From Venturia oleaginea (lineage: Eukaryota; Ascomycota; Dothideomycetes; Venturiales; Venturiaceae), in assembly GCA_013176395.1 (NCBI GenBank), contig JABMLP010000006.1, positions 620,001-684,000 on the forward strand: a DNA stretch of 64,000 bases, written 5' to 3'. Position 1 is the stretch's first letter, and each line of letters starts with the position of its first letter. Position numbers and translations under genes: made by a program. This document shows, piece by piece, positions 22,436-35,646 of this stretch. The notes under the pieces were generated by a model. It worked only from the letters and a program-made list of their open reading frames with translations, searched no databases and was not told where the DNA came from.

Positions 22436-23687
22436 CATCATGATTCCACGACATACCGCCTGGATCTTTCCTTCCTTCCAGCAATCAGATGAAAACCCGT
22501 CGTCAACAGAAAACGGAAAAAAATCTCCAAAATTCATATCAAGATCACAAACCAACCAACCAACCAACCCGCCCTATCCAAAGCCAGCACCAACCCAACA
22601 GACACCCAGCCTCATAAAAAAGAACATCAAACCCTCCGTCCTAATCACCCATCTCTCTCTCGCTTTCTTCGAACCAACATAGAAAAAAAACATACCAGAC
22701 CCAATACTTTCATCATCGAATCCCAAACAATTCGACCATTGACAAAACACCCCTTAACCCCAACCATGCGTTCCCCCTTCAAGACCGAATGAAATAGGTG
22801 TCTCGCCAAAACACACGTCTGCACCTATCCAAGACATGGGGCTGAAGTCATGGCCAGAACAAAATGGGAGGACGACGAGAAAGGATAGGAGAACGGAGAA
22901 GAAGCGAGCGTGGGAGAGATGCATAAGATTAAGAAGGAGAAGAACAATTCAATCGGGAAATATACCAGAGATGGACGTAAGAGACCGGATTTTTCCAAAA
23001 AACCAAAAAAAAAAAAGTCATCATAATGCCCAAGCCAGAAACCACACCCGGCAGAAAAAAAAATAAAAAATAGCAGAAGCAAGCGGGAGAAAACGTCGAA
23101 CAAAAAGAGAAACAAGGAAAACACGGAGATGAGAAGAAAAAAAAGCAACATGATAGCAAAGACACAAAGCAAGAGAACAATCAAAACTCGACCTGGAAAC
23201 GTCATTTCGCTTCCCTTCCATTCATACTACTCCCCTACTATCCAGCCTAGCCCACATTGTACGGCCCTCCGCGTGCCCTCGCTCCACACATTCCAACCAT
23301 AGTACATCTTCTTCTTCCTCTTCTTCCCCCTCACGGCCTCAAAACTTGACTAGAAAGTAGGCCCTATAGTACAACCAAGGCAACTTCAAAGGAAAAAATT
23401 CTGCACGTCTAAGCCAAAATCAAATGGGGGTTAAACGGTAAGTAGTGGCGAAAATAAGACAACGTGAGTAAGAGTGAAACCGTCGCTATGCATCATTCCC
23501 AACACTTGATAAAAAAAAAACAGCAAAGGCATTCCCACTCTTCACCAAACCGCTCCAGCTCAGCTCCAAAAGACGCCCGCCCAGCCAAGCGGGATCAAAT
23601 ACAAAGTGACCAAATTAGGACGCCAGGCTGACGCGCAAACAGACTACATCGTCTTATCCTACCCGATAAAAAAAACCTATTGCCCCA
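22436..23687. other. Convergent 3' regions, low complexity
   Basis: Between the ends of the cupin gene and the Zds gene. It contains a CCAA microsatellite (about 22550-22569) and A-rich plus-strand tracts around 22980-23150. Long frames on the minus strand here are Phe/Ser/Leu-rich products of the A-tracts and are not genes. Confidence 0.5.
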
Positions 23688-26600
23688 TCAAAGGAACGAG
23701 GACGACGAAGATTTTGACGAGAATGTCTCATGACCCGTCGTTACCAAACCAAGATATTTCGTTGCATCTGAAACCGTATAATTGCCATTAATGTTGCTGT
23801 GCGACGTCGTCTGTGGAGAATTCGAGGCTGCAGGTGAAAAATGCTGGCCCTCCATGTACTGCGCTGCACGAGAATCTGGTCTCGCTTGATGTTGTGATTC
23901 TTCAGGAGACGCATCAGGGTTGGGGGTGCCATTGCGTGAACTGGCTTTACCCGGTGATGTCTTCGTCGTCTTCTCAGTCGGCGCGTCGAGTTGTGCTTGT
24001 TGCTGTAGCAAAACACTCTGATTAGTCCTAGTCCAAAATGTGTTGCGTCTCCTTGGAAGAGGATGCACTAACTTCCTGATAGCGTTGATATTGAGCAAAC
24101 TCGTCAGTGGAAGACGATGCTACTTGCTGCTCCTGTTGTCTTTGCTGCTCGGCCTTCTTTTGCGCTTGCGCAGCTCGTTGTTGTTGCTTTTGAGCGGCAG
24201 ATTGTGGGATCTGTATCTGTGGGTGCATTTGTTGCACTTTGGCGAGATAAGAATACATGAAATTGCTAAGTAGCACCTGTGAGTATAACTCTCGCCGAGG
24301 ATTGGCGAGCTTCATGTGGGCCATGCGATAGATGGCACGCTCTTCCAGTATCGAGAATCGCGACCAGTTGTAGTCGATATCCGGCTGGAGAATCTTCTGT
24401 GGTGGGTCGGGAGATAGGCCCCGTAACGAGCTGCCACCTCGCTTTCCATGGGACTCCTTGTCGCTCTTCTTTTTTCCGCCTCCAAAGAGAGACGAAAATA
24501 TGCCAGACCCTTTTTCTTTCTTGCCATCATTCGACGCTTTCCTGGGTGGCTTCTTTTCTGGCTCCACGTGGACTGTTGATCGGTCTATAACCACACTTTC
24601 TCGACCGCCCTTGCCCTCGATGGAGCTCTGGAGCACATCCAAACGAGTATTGTCGTGTGACCGATCCGGAGGCTTTGTAATCTTTGATTTTCCTTTCTTT
24701 ACCGGCTCCTTTTCTTTCTCTTTCTCGTCGCTGCTGAGAAACCAGTTCCAACTTGTCTTCCGAGGCCCTTCCTCTTTCTTGTCCTTGGTCTTCTTCTCTG
24801 GTTTCTTCTCTTCCTGGAATGGTATAAATGCCAGGTCGCCAGTGCTGGTATTGCCACCAGGCAATGGCGCAGGATGTTGTGCCATATCAAGCTCCGTCTC
24901 ATTCTGTGGCTTCTTCTGCTGGACCTGTGGCGTTTTCTGTAAAGTGGCGGGTCTCGTCAAAGGAGGCCGTTGTTGTGCAGGACGGCCAGGTATAGATGAT
25001 TTAGGAGGTGATGTCGCAGGCTTGTCGATAGAGGAGGAACGCTCGGGTCTGACGACAGGTAATGACTGGACTCTGCCTAGATCGTTACTCGGAGGAGGTG
25101 GTGTTTCGATAATGGTGGGTACTGGCATGCTATTTGGAGGTATTGTAACTGTTGATCGTCCGTTGGAGGCAATACGGGAGTGGAAAGCGCGAGGTTCTGG
25201 CGAAGCTGTCTTTCGCCCGTCTTCGGGTTCAGGCGATCGAACTTCATTTGGATTGGAATCAAATTCGCCTTGCTGTACAGGCGGTGATGGAGCTCCCCTC
25301 CGGCCTGGTCTTGAAAAGTTCACGTCTGGTTTCGGCTGACTTGGTTCTGTCTGAACTCTCGTGAGACCAAATCGGCCTTTGTCAAATCGACCCAAGTCAG
25401 GCAGGATAGGCAATTGAGGAATGCCGTCTTCTTTGGTTGGAGATGGCTGTTGAGGCATTTCATCGTGCTCCATATCGCCAGGAAGCCCTCGTCGTTTGCC
25501 AAAAGCGCCGCCTTTTCTCTGACTCCCCCCTCGTCGATAGGTCGTCCTTGTAGATCTTTTCAAGTTTTGACCAGGTGGTTTCGGCGCCAGAATTGGCTTA
25601 TCGTCGTCAGACTGAACGTCATTCAGAGAGTCCTGAGAATTGCGTCCTGAGGAATCTACACTCAACCGCCTCACCAGACTCGAAGGGTCGTGAGCCAGAT
25701 CCTCAAGCTCTTGTAAACTGACCAGCCCCTTGTCAATCGGCATAGGCACTCCACTGGATGACCTCTTGTGTTCCAATCGCTCGGCCCCATCTCGATATCC
25801 GTTTGGATCATTGACCTGCCGCGACAGCATGGACTTTTTCCGGTGTAAACTTCCATGCTGCTGTCCTGCATCAGATGAAAGCTCGTGCTCTGAAACTGAG
25901 AGAGAAGAACGTTTTATCGTCTTGACGCGATCTTGTATAAAAGTTTTGAATGCTGTAGGGGCCAACTCGGGATGTACGCTGGCTGGCACCCAGAACAGAC
26001 GCGAAGGATCCTCCTCGTCTCCGTGTGCAGATGGTGCTGTTGCCGGCACACGGTCCCAACCAGAGTTAAATTGTGGTAGATCTGGATCAACGCCATTCAC
26101 ATCCATAGACATGCGCCGTATTGCTTGTAGATTGCTCAATTCCTGGGCCACCGCTGCCGTCGAGTCCAAGTCGGTAATCTCGAATTGTTGCTCGGCCGGT
26201 TGTGAGGAGGTTCGATGCAGGCCCGGCGGCGACATCTGGCCATTGTTGGCTTCCCGTTCAGCAGTCATGCTGGCAATGGAGCCCGATCGTGAAGTGTTTG
26301 CTATGGACGAGCCAGCATAGCTCCCCGGCGACGTGCTGAGACCAAGTACGGGCGATCTGTGTTCGTTCGAGGGAGTAGGTGAAAGAGGTAGTCTCTTGTT
26401 AGGTGAGCGGTCGTCGTCGAAGTGCGGGCGGCCTGACTCTAGGGTGTCCCCCAGAGGCGAGGGTATGAAGCTTAGCGGACGGGCTGAAGAGCGGTTTCTG
26501 GGCTGGATCTCGAAATCGTCGTCACCGTACATGCCTCCAATGGCCTCAGTTACGTGGTGGTTATCGTCGCTGATTGAGATTTGGGGGGCGTGTCCTCGGC

Positions 26601-26835
26601 GGCCAGCGTACAGTTGGGGATCGAGCTCTCGCTCGCGGGGTCTTCGAGGGGCCTGATCAGGGGAGAACTGGGTGTTAGCATTCGTCTCTTGTGGTATATA
26701 TCAGGTGGCGGCTAGGATAGATAGGACGGGGTTGTGCATGAGGGCACAGCAGGTATGTCGCGGCGAGGGCGAGTGTAGATGTTTGTATGGATGTGTTTGC
26801 GTATGGATACGAGTAGGCAGGCAACTAACCTGCAT
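23688..26835 (-). CDS. zds1: Zds1/Zds2-type PP2A regulator (three exons, 966 aa)
   Basis: Exons are 26835-26830 (six bases, Met-Gln), 26652-24073 and 24002-23688. The Zds_C domain is unmistakable near residues 795-850: DYNWSRFSILEERAIYRMAH, then KLANPRRELYSQVLLSNFMY, followed by a Gln-rich helix. In yeast the Zds proteins bind the B-type subunit Cdc55 of PP2A and act in mitotic entry and exit, polarity and mRNA export. The first 780 residues are Ser/Pro/Lys-rich and disordered, with many likely phosphorylation sites. The tiny first exon is supported by an ATG-CAG|GTTAGT donor and the acceptor TGATCAG with branch TGCTAAC, giving a start MQAPRRPRERELDPQ; if it is wrong, the next ATG is at 26532. 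The 70-bp last intron joins YQRYQE to QQAQLDAPTEK. Confidence 0.9.
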
Positions 26836-27889
26836 TGAGGGAATCTGACAAGAATGAAGATCGTCTTCCTCCGCCCAGCGTCGTCACGGTTGGCACCCCC
26901 GAAAGAGCGGGCATTCGCATTCCTTGGAGGATGTGTCTGGTGTGGGTATTACTATGGCGGACAGTGGTCGTTGGTGTAGTTGCAAGCCCCTAACTGGTCT
27001 GATTGTGATGCCGCCGAATCATTTAATCACCCTGCGAAGCCAGCGACTACTCAGTATTCAGACAACCCAGGTCCCAATTTAGCTGCCCCCTTGAACTACA
27101 CCCACGCGATAATGGACAAGTGGGCGGACTCCGACTAGAGGATAGCGCTTCACGACAGCTGGAAACACGCTGCAGGATCAACCAATGCGCAGAATGCTTC
27201 TAGAATTCCCAACGTCTGCATCTCCATGGAGGACTCTTCTGGAGTACTCTGGGGAGTATTGTTCCCATATTGCTTTCCCCTCAAAATCGCCAATCTCGTC
27301 TCTTCTACTATAATCTGTCCGTTCTCTCGCAGCCGGCTGAGGCTCTCCGGAAGCTTTCGGGCTCCTGCACGACTTCACCGTCGTGCAACTCGAGTACCAT
27401 ATTTTTGCTTCCTACCACTGTCCAACCTCGGAATCCAAGTACGCTTCCGCAGTCATCAATGGCGATATTGACATGCCATGCAGGCGCCAAATAACGATTC
27501 CCGATTCTCGTCCCTGCTCGTGTCCAACCCCTTATCTATCCAGGAATGCTAGGAGCCTCATGCTTGGTATTCTTACAAACCAGTCGGGTAGTTCGCTTGG
27601 TTCTCTTGGGAACGCAATTTCATACTATCCGAGACATGATTGCCCCGGATTGTCTCTTCGATCCAACAACCGTCGCAATGGCGGTACCAATTGTAATTAT
27701 GCTTCTGAGTGGCCTGCATGCATCTACGTAAAGTGAGAAGGTGGTCGAAGACGTACAATCACCAGCCACACTTAACCACTCGTCTCACACTATACTGATG
27801 ATGTATTTCTTCCCTCTATCTTGTAGCGCAACACTGCCCCGATAGGTAATTATGACCTAGTCCAGAATTATCATTACATCGCCCCTACT
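26836..27889. other. Intergenic between Zds and xylulokinase genes
   Basis: No gene I can name. A minus-strand frame at 27308-27490 (WHVNIAIDDCGSVLGFRGWT and onward) has protein-like composition and could be a remnant, but it lacks flanking support. Confidence 0.35.
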
Positions 27890-29869
27890 TCACTTCTCAT
27901 CCCTCGTCCCCGTAACCGCCGTCCCCAAGTGATCATCTTCCCTCCCCTTCTCCTTCCTCCCCTCCCCAGCCTCCCCAAGCACTTGTCTTTCCATCTCCTC
28001 AAACCCCCTCAACGCTTCACCATACCGCTCAAAAACACCCTCCTGATACCCTTCATTTATCTTCTCCACAAAACTGTTTTCGTCCCACCTCGCCCCAATC
28101 AATTCTTCAAACGTTTCACCTTCTTTCCTTTCAAGGCCCCAAACTGCCTTGTACGCCGCTCCTAACGCGCATGCATTCCCTCCAATATCGAGTTTGTAGA
28201 CACCCTCGGCACCACCCAGGACTTGGGAGCAGAGTTCTGCGATGGCGGGGTTTTGAGAACCGCCGCCCACAAGGTAGATTCTGCGTGGTTGGGGTGGCAG
28301 TTTCTTCAACTTGTCTTTCGGTGAGGTTTGAGCAGAGACGAGATTTTGTGACCGCAATCTGAGAGAGAGGAATTGTGATTCGAGAATTGCTCGGGCGTCT
28401 GTTTGCGGCAGTGGCCATTCTTGTGACCCCTCTTTGACTTCTGTGAGAGAATGGGAGGAGGTATTATACGTGTATCGCCATATTCCCGCCCGCACGTTCG
28501 GTACGATCTCGGGGCGTGGGAAGAATAGACCCAATTTCATCGAGTCATTCGAATCTTTTTGGTTGAGTGGAGGTGACTTGACAGAGATATTGTTGAATTT
28601 ATCCCATGAGTTCGATTTGTCGTTGCTGTGAGCATCGCGTATGTGTTCTCGTGCTAGCCCTCCGTTCTTGTAGCAGAGCATGAACATGTAGAGGCCGGGT
28701 GTAGTCGGATGGTTCATAAAATGGTAAGCCGGATCTGGCCTGTAATGAGGTGTTGACATCAAAAAAGTCGTGCTCGTTCCCAGACTGACCATCGCGTCTG
28801 ACTCTCGTAATGGCAAAGCTAGGATCGTAGATGGGTTGTCGCCAGTGAAGGGAATGATCGAGGCCTCGGAAGAGAATCCATAGCGTTTGACAAAGTATTG
28901 TGATACCTTGCCGAAGCTGCCGCCACCATCCTGTGGGACAGATCCCAGCTTCGACTTCAGCTCTCTCAAATTGTGTTCGCCGCCAGCGGCCAGAGTGAGA
29001 AGCTCGTCATTCCACGCTCCGGCGTTGATATCCCAAAGGTCCATGCCACAAACGTCGCCAATGTCGATTGGTGCAACTTGTCCCAGCAGAACTGATGCCA
29101 GGAACGAGGAGACGAGCGAGATTCTTGCCGTCGCTGCGTACGCATCTGAATACTTCTGTCTGAATCTCATGATTTGAGGCCCACTAAATCTCTGTGCACA
29201 TCAATTAGCACCTCTCCGACTTCCCAGGTAGAAGAAGCCAGACTCACATGATGTGCCTTACTCCCCGTATTCTGCGCCAATTTCTCTGGTCCCCCTAGCC
29301 ACTTATCAAACTCCTCGCACTGACTCTGCGTACTAGCATCCTGCCAATTCGGACTAAACGGGTGGCTAAGAGCTCCTTTCCGCTCGCCCTTACTACCAGG
29401 TTCCAACTGCTCCACCAAGCTCTTCGCAGCATCCAGACCACTTAGGATAAATTCCGCATCCTGGCTCCAGAAAACTGTCCCATGCTGCATACCAGCTCCC
29501 GAAATCCCTCTAATCTTCGAGAAATCAAGACCGGATCCGCGAAGACGCTGTAAGACCAGGTCAAGAGCTTCAAGCCACATTGCTACTGGAGCAAAGATCT
29601 CGCCTTCGGGAGGATTGGTGAGGACGCCCTTCTCAATGCCATATTTGGGCAGGTCGGCATCGAAATCAACTTTTGCTTCGTGAACTAATTTCAGATTGGA
29701 ATTGACTACGATTCCTAACGATTGTCAGCATGGTGAATACACTGCTTTCCACGTGCTGTCATTCGATCTTCAGTGAAAGATGCCAGTCAGTATTTTCTGT
29801 ACCTTTGAGCTGTTGCGTGGACAAATCAAAGCCCATGTACAGATCATCCGACATTTTAAGCGATAACAT
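27890..29869 (-). CDS. XKS1: D-xylulose kinase, FGGY family (three exons, 611 aa)
   Basis: Phosphorylates D-xylulose with ATP to xylulose 5-phosphate, feeding pentose catabolism into the pentose phosphate pathway in the cytosol. Exons are 29869-29803, 29714-29248 and 29191-27890, with introns of 88 and 56 bp. The spliced N-terminus reads [20 protein letters not shown], the phosphate-binding start of xylulokinases. Then follow [12 protein letters not shown] (substrate pocket), the PNWQDAST segment, [36 protein letters not shown], and near the C-terminus [18 protein letters not shown] and [13 protein letters not shown] (ATP site). Length fits fungal XKS1 proteins. Either Met1 (29869) or Met6 (29854) could be the start. 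Confidence 0.93.
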
Positions 29870-30480
29870 GGCAGGAGTGAAGGAGATGATCGATGCAATT
29901 GTTGTTTTGAGACGTTGACTTTCAAGACAGGACGAAAGTCCGTAGGCTGGTATGAACCTTGGAGTTTAAAGTGGGGGTGACTGATGCAACTCTGTCGGTG
30001 GAACTACCACCGAACATGTTCCTATATTTAGTATGCGACAGCGGCCAGTTCTGGAATTAGGAGTATACTCAGAATTCATCATTGCCACTTATGTTCCATG
30101 ATCTGAGTCCTCGTTTGCTTGATTTGTAACGTTTTTATTTCCACTTGACAAAATGGAGCACAAAATTCCCATCGTTGGATCTTAAGTAAGATAAAGGTAC
30201 ATAGGGTTCTCCCAATAATTGGCTTTCGTGTCTTATAGATAAAGATGATTTGAAAGTGCTCAAATTTCCGAGCCTGTCCATAATGCAGACTCATATACAG
30301 TTCGGTACAGTGTATAACGACCGAGAATGGCAATATGTACACGCGAAAACTAAATCAAAGTTACGCCGGTTCCAAGTCGATGTTCCCCCCATTCCGTCGA
30401 TATCAAAGATCGTGCGTGCAAACGCCAGAAACGCCAGAAATGCTCTATGTTGCCCGAAAATTCATTGCAGGGTATCGCGC
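29870..30480. other. Intergenic, no gene seen
   Basis: Promoter side of the xylulokinase gene and 3' flank of the metal carrier gene. AT-rich, with no supported frame. Confidence 0.45.
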
Positions 30481-32229
30481 TCATTTTCGCTTCGTCGTTC
30501 CATTGCCGTTTGGATGTTGGTGGACGTGTATATGGCTAGTCGAGTGACTGTGTTCATGATCATGTTCGTCCTCTGGCTCCGGACTCGATCTCGTGCTGAC
30601 ACTGGGTGAAATAAACTCTTGGACGAAATCATCTCCAGAAGACACGAACCGGACCCGAACACGACGAGCACCGCGAACCTTCTCGCCGACCCTCGTTCGC
30701 ACGGCGTCTTCAACAGCGCGAGTCTGAATGACTGTATAGCCTGAAGGGACGGCCAATTCCAGCTCGAGGAGATAACTTTGGCCTGCCTTGATGCCTTGGA
30801 CTTGGCGGACCTCAATACCGGGCTGCTCTATGGCCAGCAGAGCTTTCGTTGCCGCTGCTTGTACCTTGTTCTTGACTTCCTGGTCGATGCCTTGGTCTGC
30901 CAACTCAACAAGAGCGGTCCTTGTATTGCCCCATCCCGCTTGAATGACCATCCATGAAATCAAGAGACCTCCAACGCTGTCCATTCCAACAAAGGCAGGA
31001 AATATATTCGATACGGAGATCGAAACCAGGGCGGCGATGCCAGTTAGAGAATCGATTCGGTGGTGGACGGCGTTGCTTTCAAGGACGGAGGACTTTCGCT
31101 CTTTAGCAACTTTCATGGCTGTATACATAGTCAGCACAATATTGCAGGAAACGATCGCTTTTTGTAGGAGAGGTCAATGACCAAATTCAGGGCTTAATTT
31201 GAGCCAGAGACGCGAACATATCCATTAAACAGCAGAATTGGGTAAGCCCGACCCCCCATAAACTTCGGCCATAATTTGTTGCCACTCCGACTCATAACCA
31301 CTTACTAGCACGATAGAGCCATTCCTTGATCAGGACTGAGCCTCCAGCTAACCAAGCAGCTCCCATGTTTGGTATTTGGTGACTGTGTCCATGCGAGTGT
31401 CCAAGGAGTCCCAGGTATTCCAGCGACTCGGCCACAGCTGGAGCGTATAGTTGGGCCAGATCAGCGACAGACGAATATGCCATCAATATGCCTCCGACCA
31501 GCAGTAATGAAGAAACACCCAAAGATCCAAGGGATTCAATCTTGCCAAAACCAAGAGGAAATTTTTCTACATCTGATAAGCCGTTGCTCGTGCATTGCCG
31601 TGTGAATGCCGTTTGAAATACCTGTCGGTGGCTTGAGTGCCCAAGCAACGGTCGCTAATGTCATGAAATCGCTCACCAGGTCTGTGAGGCTGTGCACAGC
31701 ATCTGCAGACAGGGCTAGGAATTGTCAGTCTATGCCTTTTGGTGTCCCCGTGTGATGTCCGCGTTTTGCCAATGCCAAACGTACCCTGGGAGTGAAAGTA
31801 GTAACCTCCCAATCCCTTGCCAACGGCCATGCCTAGATTGACGAACAAGCCAATCCGGGTGATACGGACACCCGCATCGGCTTTGTTCGACGAAGTGAGA
31901 TACGTGTTATCATGGCTGTGAGAATGACCGGCGTGTGCCCGCGTCTGGGTCTGTGTGGTCGTGGTAACGGCCATGGTGGGTGATAATTGAGGTTTAGAGG
32001 ATTGAACGAGAGTGGAAGCAAAGGGTGTATTCGATAGTGTATTTCTACTAAATGACACGAAGACGCGGCGTGTGGCCCGTACATGAAAAAGAAGAGGACT
32101 CGTGGTTGATGGTAGGCAGAATAGACTCGAACGCGTACAGGAGAAGGGAACGGGGAGAGGCCTTTGACTTTGGCAGCAGCCTAGGAGCGAAGACCTGCTG
32201 CTCGCTGCGCTGTTGCGGAGGATGGACAT
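30481..32229 (-). CDS. MMT1: Mitochondrial cation diffusion facilitator, MMT1/2 type (four exons, 480 aa)
   Basis: Exons are 32229-31785, 31714-31622, 31572-31306 and 31118-30481, with introns of 70, 49 and 187 bp in agreeing phases. The N-terminal 85 residues are rich in Ser, Arg and Leu without acidic residues, a mitochondrial presequence. CDF hallmarks follow: a His-rich start (HAGHSHSHDN), helices with ALSADAVHSLTDLVSDF (metal-binding Asp/His pair), KFPLGFGKIESLGSLG, a second His loop (GHSHGHSHQ), and ESNAVHHRIDSLTG in helix five with the second metal-site His/Asp. A cytosolic or matrix beta domain and a very His-rich C-terminus (DEHDHEHSHS) complete it. MMT proteins move iron, and possibly other divalent metals, across the mitochondrial inner membrane; substrate here is inferred from family. 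Confidence 0.92.
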
Positions 32230-33686
32230 CAAGGACTTGGTCGCTGCCAGATATAGTAGCAGAGCATGCTATGTGGAATTGGGCCAGCAAGAGACAATAT
32301 AAAATACAGATCCCAAAGAATTCCGGATTCCCGGAGATTTTGCGGCGTGTCGGTGTCGTTGGTTCCAAAGTCAGCAACCCTAGAACTAGACCGAACCCGA
32401 GGACTTGATCCCGCCCGCAAACTGCTACTATTTATATGTAATTAAACCACCAACGGGCATCGTGAAGACACTGACCTCCGATCTGGGAACTGGAGGAACT
32501 GGAAGTCATATTTTCACTACTCCTAGCAAATTGTGCTCTCCAGCCGAGCAGATGACCATCCTCCTTTGCAGCCATCTTTCCACTCTGTCGGAACTGCATT
32601 CTTCAGCAACGGCACAGCAATATCTACCACCTTGATGCTTCCTCCTGTCTTGCAGGGCCGACTCTCAAACCAACGTCCGTCGACCAGTCGATTCAACAAG
32701 ATTGACTCGCTGAAGCCTTCAACTTCGCCTCATCACTCGTTCAGCAGATAGTCCTAATCAGCCTTTCGAAGTCCAACATGGAAAGCAAGGATTTCTAAAG
32801 TCGTTGTTTGTCCTCCCACACTGGTTTCGACTGCGTCTATACATCCCCGGTCCCAATCCTCTAAGCGCCGAACGAATGGCCCCTGCAGCCTAAGTTGACA
32901 GAGCAGCCTTATGGCCAAGTATAACACTGCCATTGTCGGTACTTTTAGCACAAGCGCCTTGATCGTCAAATCGGTGAAGGCTGAATCCTTTCCGTTGTCG
33001 TCGCCAGAAGGTCCCGTTGTGGCGTACCGAATCCGCCTGCAAGATCGAGCCTTCAGCGTTTACAGAAACTATTTTCTGTTTCGACAAAATATCCTTTCAT
33101 GCTGATTGGATCCATGGTTGGACCATTATAGACTTCGAATCCTTCCACGAATGTTGCCATATGAGCACCGTGTGTATAATATCCGTCTATCCCTCTTCAC
33201 GGCGCAGCAAGGTCAGTTGATTTGGTATCGAATCATAGTCCGCCATTTCTCTGCCCATTCGTCTACTCTCTTCGTTCCTCTCTAGCCTCCATTCGGTCAC
33301 GTTCTTCGGAATATATTCTTCCTCTATCTCCGTTCCTCTTCATCACTCAAACTGTTTCGTACCACCCTCCCATAACAATCGTCTTTGTCCTTTCAAATCT
33401 CCCCTCATTTCAAGTTCCCTGTCTCGTATTCTTTTACACCTTACTGCGCCTCATTCTATCAATTTCTCATACGTCGACAACCGACAATCGTCAGCCTCAG
33501 ACACGCTAACTCCCCAGCCGTCCACGCCCTAATCACCCCAGCCGACAACCGCCAAACGTGGATGATACGTATCGTCTCAATAAACAGTACTCTTTGCCTT
33601 CTCATAGTTTTTGCTGCCTTCCCAGCATCATGCCCAAGACTTGCCGAGCGACCAGTCATTCATATCGAGCAAGTCCAATTCTGGCT
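32230..33686. other. Divergent intergenic region
   Basis: Between the metal carrier (minus) and the Myb-like gene (plus). The right part, 33240-33540, is strongly C/T-rich, as in fungal core promoters and leaders. No gene recognised. Confidence 0.45.
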
Positions 33687-34312
33687 ATGGTAGAACCAGC
33701 GCCCAACGGAACTCGTGTCACATCAACATGGACGGCCGATGACGATCAGATCCTCTTAGATGCAAGAGCCTCTGGCATGAACTGGAAACCCATCGCCACA
33801 AGACACTTCCCAACCAAGACCCAAAATGCTTGCCGTAAAAGACACGAGCGATTGATTGAGCGGCGCAATGCTGAGAACTGGGGAGGTATCAATACCGAGA
33901 GATTGGCTAGACAGTATATGCTTTTCCGGGCTGAGATCTGGAAGCCACTTGCTGACAGTGTCGGCGAGAAGTGGCAAGTCATTGAAGCAAAGGTGCGTAC
34001 TCTCTTTTTGTGTCCCGATTCTTCATTTTTCCATTCCGTCATCGTACGAAGACTAAACCAAGTTATTAGTGCATGGAGAAAGGTCTGAAGAACATGCAAA
34101 CGTCAGAGAAGGCTTTGCGCCGGAAAGAGCGAAGTATGGGAGAGCACGACAGCGGGTTTAGCGATGGCTTAGACGCTGAGTCCGATACAGACATGGAACC
34201 GCCTGCCGAACCAATCCAGCAAGAGCACCATGCTCCCACCGTCCCAGCTCGCGCGTGCCGAAGCCGAAACATGAGCATTCAGTCGATGCTTTCGCCATCA
34301 CCACCGGCTTAA
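33687..34312 (+). CDS. Myb/SANT-like DNA-binding protein (two exons, 182 aa)
   Basis: Exons are 33687-33992 and 34070-34312, with a 77-bp intron (GTGCGT to TTATTAG, branch GACTAAAC). Residues about 13-60 look like a Myb/SANT repeat: STWTADDDQILLDARASGMN, then W-K-P-I-A, then HFPTKTQNACRKRHERLIER, with the expected spaced Trp and aromatic residues. A second helical segment follows (YMLFRAEIWKPLADSVGEKW). The C-terminal 80 residues are charged and disordered. This is the small fungal type that probably binds DNA in the nucleus; targets are unknown. In-frame ATGs at 33558 and 33630 would add weakly supported extensions. Confidence 0.8.
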
Positions 34313-35602
34313 AAATACAGACTTTAGAAGAGCCATCCATGAGGAGCCTGCAGGGTTCGGTCGATCACAATATTGACACGTACGCCTCAATTTTGACCCC
34401 ACGACGACGAAAGAGATAACAAAAGGAAGTAAGAGAAGTCTCTGACGGTTGCCAAAGATTGAATAATTACATTTGGGGGATTTGGGTGAGAGATTTGTTT
34501 TTAAAGGGCGTTGGGATAGGAGAGAGGCTTGGGATGCTTGGGAATTTGGTTTCGCTTCCACACCATGGCGTTTGACACTACTTGCGATTCAATTCTGCAT
34601 ATTCGAAGACACATATTTACGAACAAACATTGTGCCAACATGCACTCGTTTTGGAGACGCCGTTTGGAGGCTATGATTGCTGTTTTTTACGAATGATAAT
34701 GATAACTTATACCCTGTTTTTGACACCAAACCAACCACATGTGTTATGTTTGCAAGCAAGTTGATTTCTAGCATTGTCTTCCAAGAAGCACAAGCAATCG
34801 TAAGCTCCCGATCCCAACCACCCTTGAATATGCTCACCAATACCATTTCTCGTTTCTATCAACTCCATCGAATCTCAAGAGATGTCGTTAAATTTACATG
34901 TTTACTCCATCCTTGGCGATAGTTTCAAGAATTGCAATAAATTTGCTCTTTTTTTTCCAAGTCGAGGGCGGCTATTGGGAAAAGTGCGAGGAGAAAACAA
35001 CTCGGAACTCTGATTCTGTAGGCGCTTTCTTCCCGTGGCTTCCTCCTGCAGTGGGATTCATGCAACATCTCACATTGCTAATTTGCATGAATTTTTGACG
35101 CATCGGGCGCTTGACATGGTAATGCAATGCAGATACTATCCATCACCTCTTCCAAATTCTCCGGTGACTTTCTGATTCGTTGGAGTTTGAACGAATGGAA
35201 GAAAAGGATTGAGGAAGCCGCTGGAGGATTCGGTGACTAGGTCAAATCGAGGTTAGCATGTAGCTCCACAGTTCCTGGATACATATGATTTGTCTGCTAC
35301 ATATTTGACTGCCTGTTGAGCCTTCATTCTACCATCTTCGAGAAACTCGGATCGGCTCGCTGAGCCGATGGGCAGACTTGCCATTCGCTCTCCTCGAATC
35401 AAGATTCTTTCTTTAGGCAGCCAACAGTGAATGGCATGGATTCCATGATTGAATAATGGGTGAGGCGTTCCTCAGGAGGAAACAGGCTGCGAATGAGATT
35501 GAGCATTTCATGCCATGGATCTGATCACTCTTGGAGAATGGATAAGCTGTTGTGGACGGGAATTTCCTTTACTCCTCCAGGCCTGAGCCGCGTGAGGCAG
35601 AA
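34313..35602. other. Intergenic, no gene seen
   Basis: Flank between the Myb-like gene and the AAT-tailed insertion. It has AT-rich patches and no supported coding frame. Confidence 0.45.
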
Positions 35603-35612
35603 CGACTAAGGA

Positions 35613-35616
<4 letters not shown>
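35603..35616. repeat. Target-site duplication, left copy
   Basis: CGACTAAGGAATAT, identical to 36771-36784 at the other end of the AAT-tailed element. Confidence 0.85.

Positions 35617-35646
<30 letters not shown>

Noticed and set aside
22825..23221. Phe/Ser/Leu-rich minus-strand frames
   Set aside because: They are produced by A-rich tracts in the 3' region, with no start context or domain.
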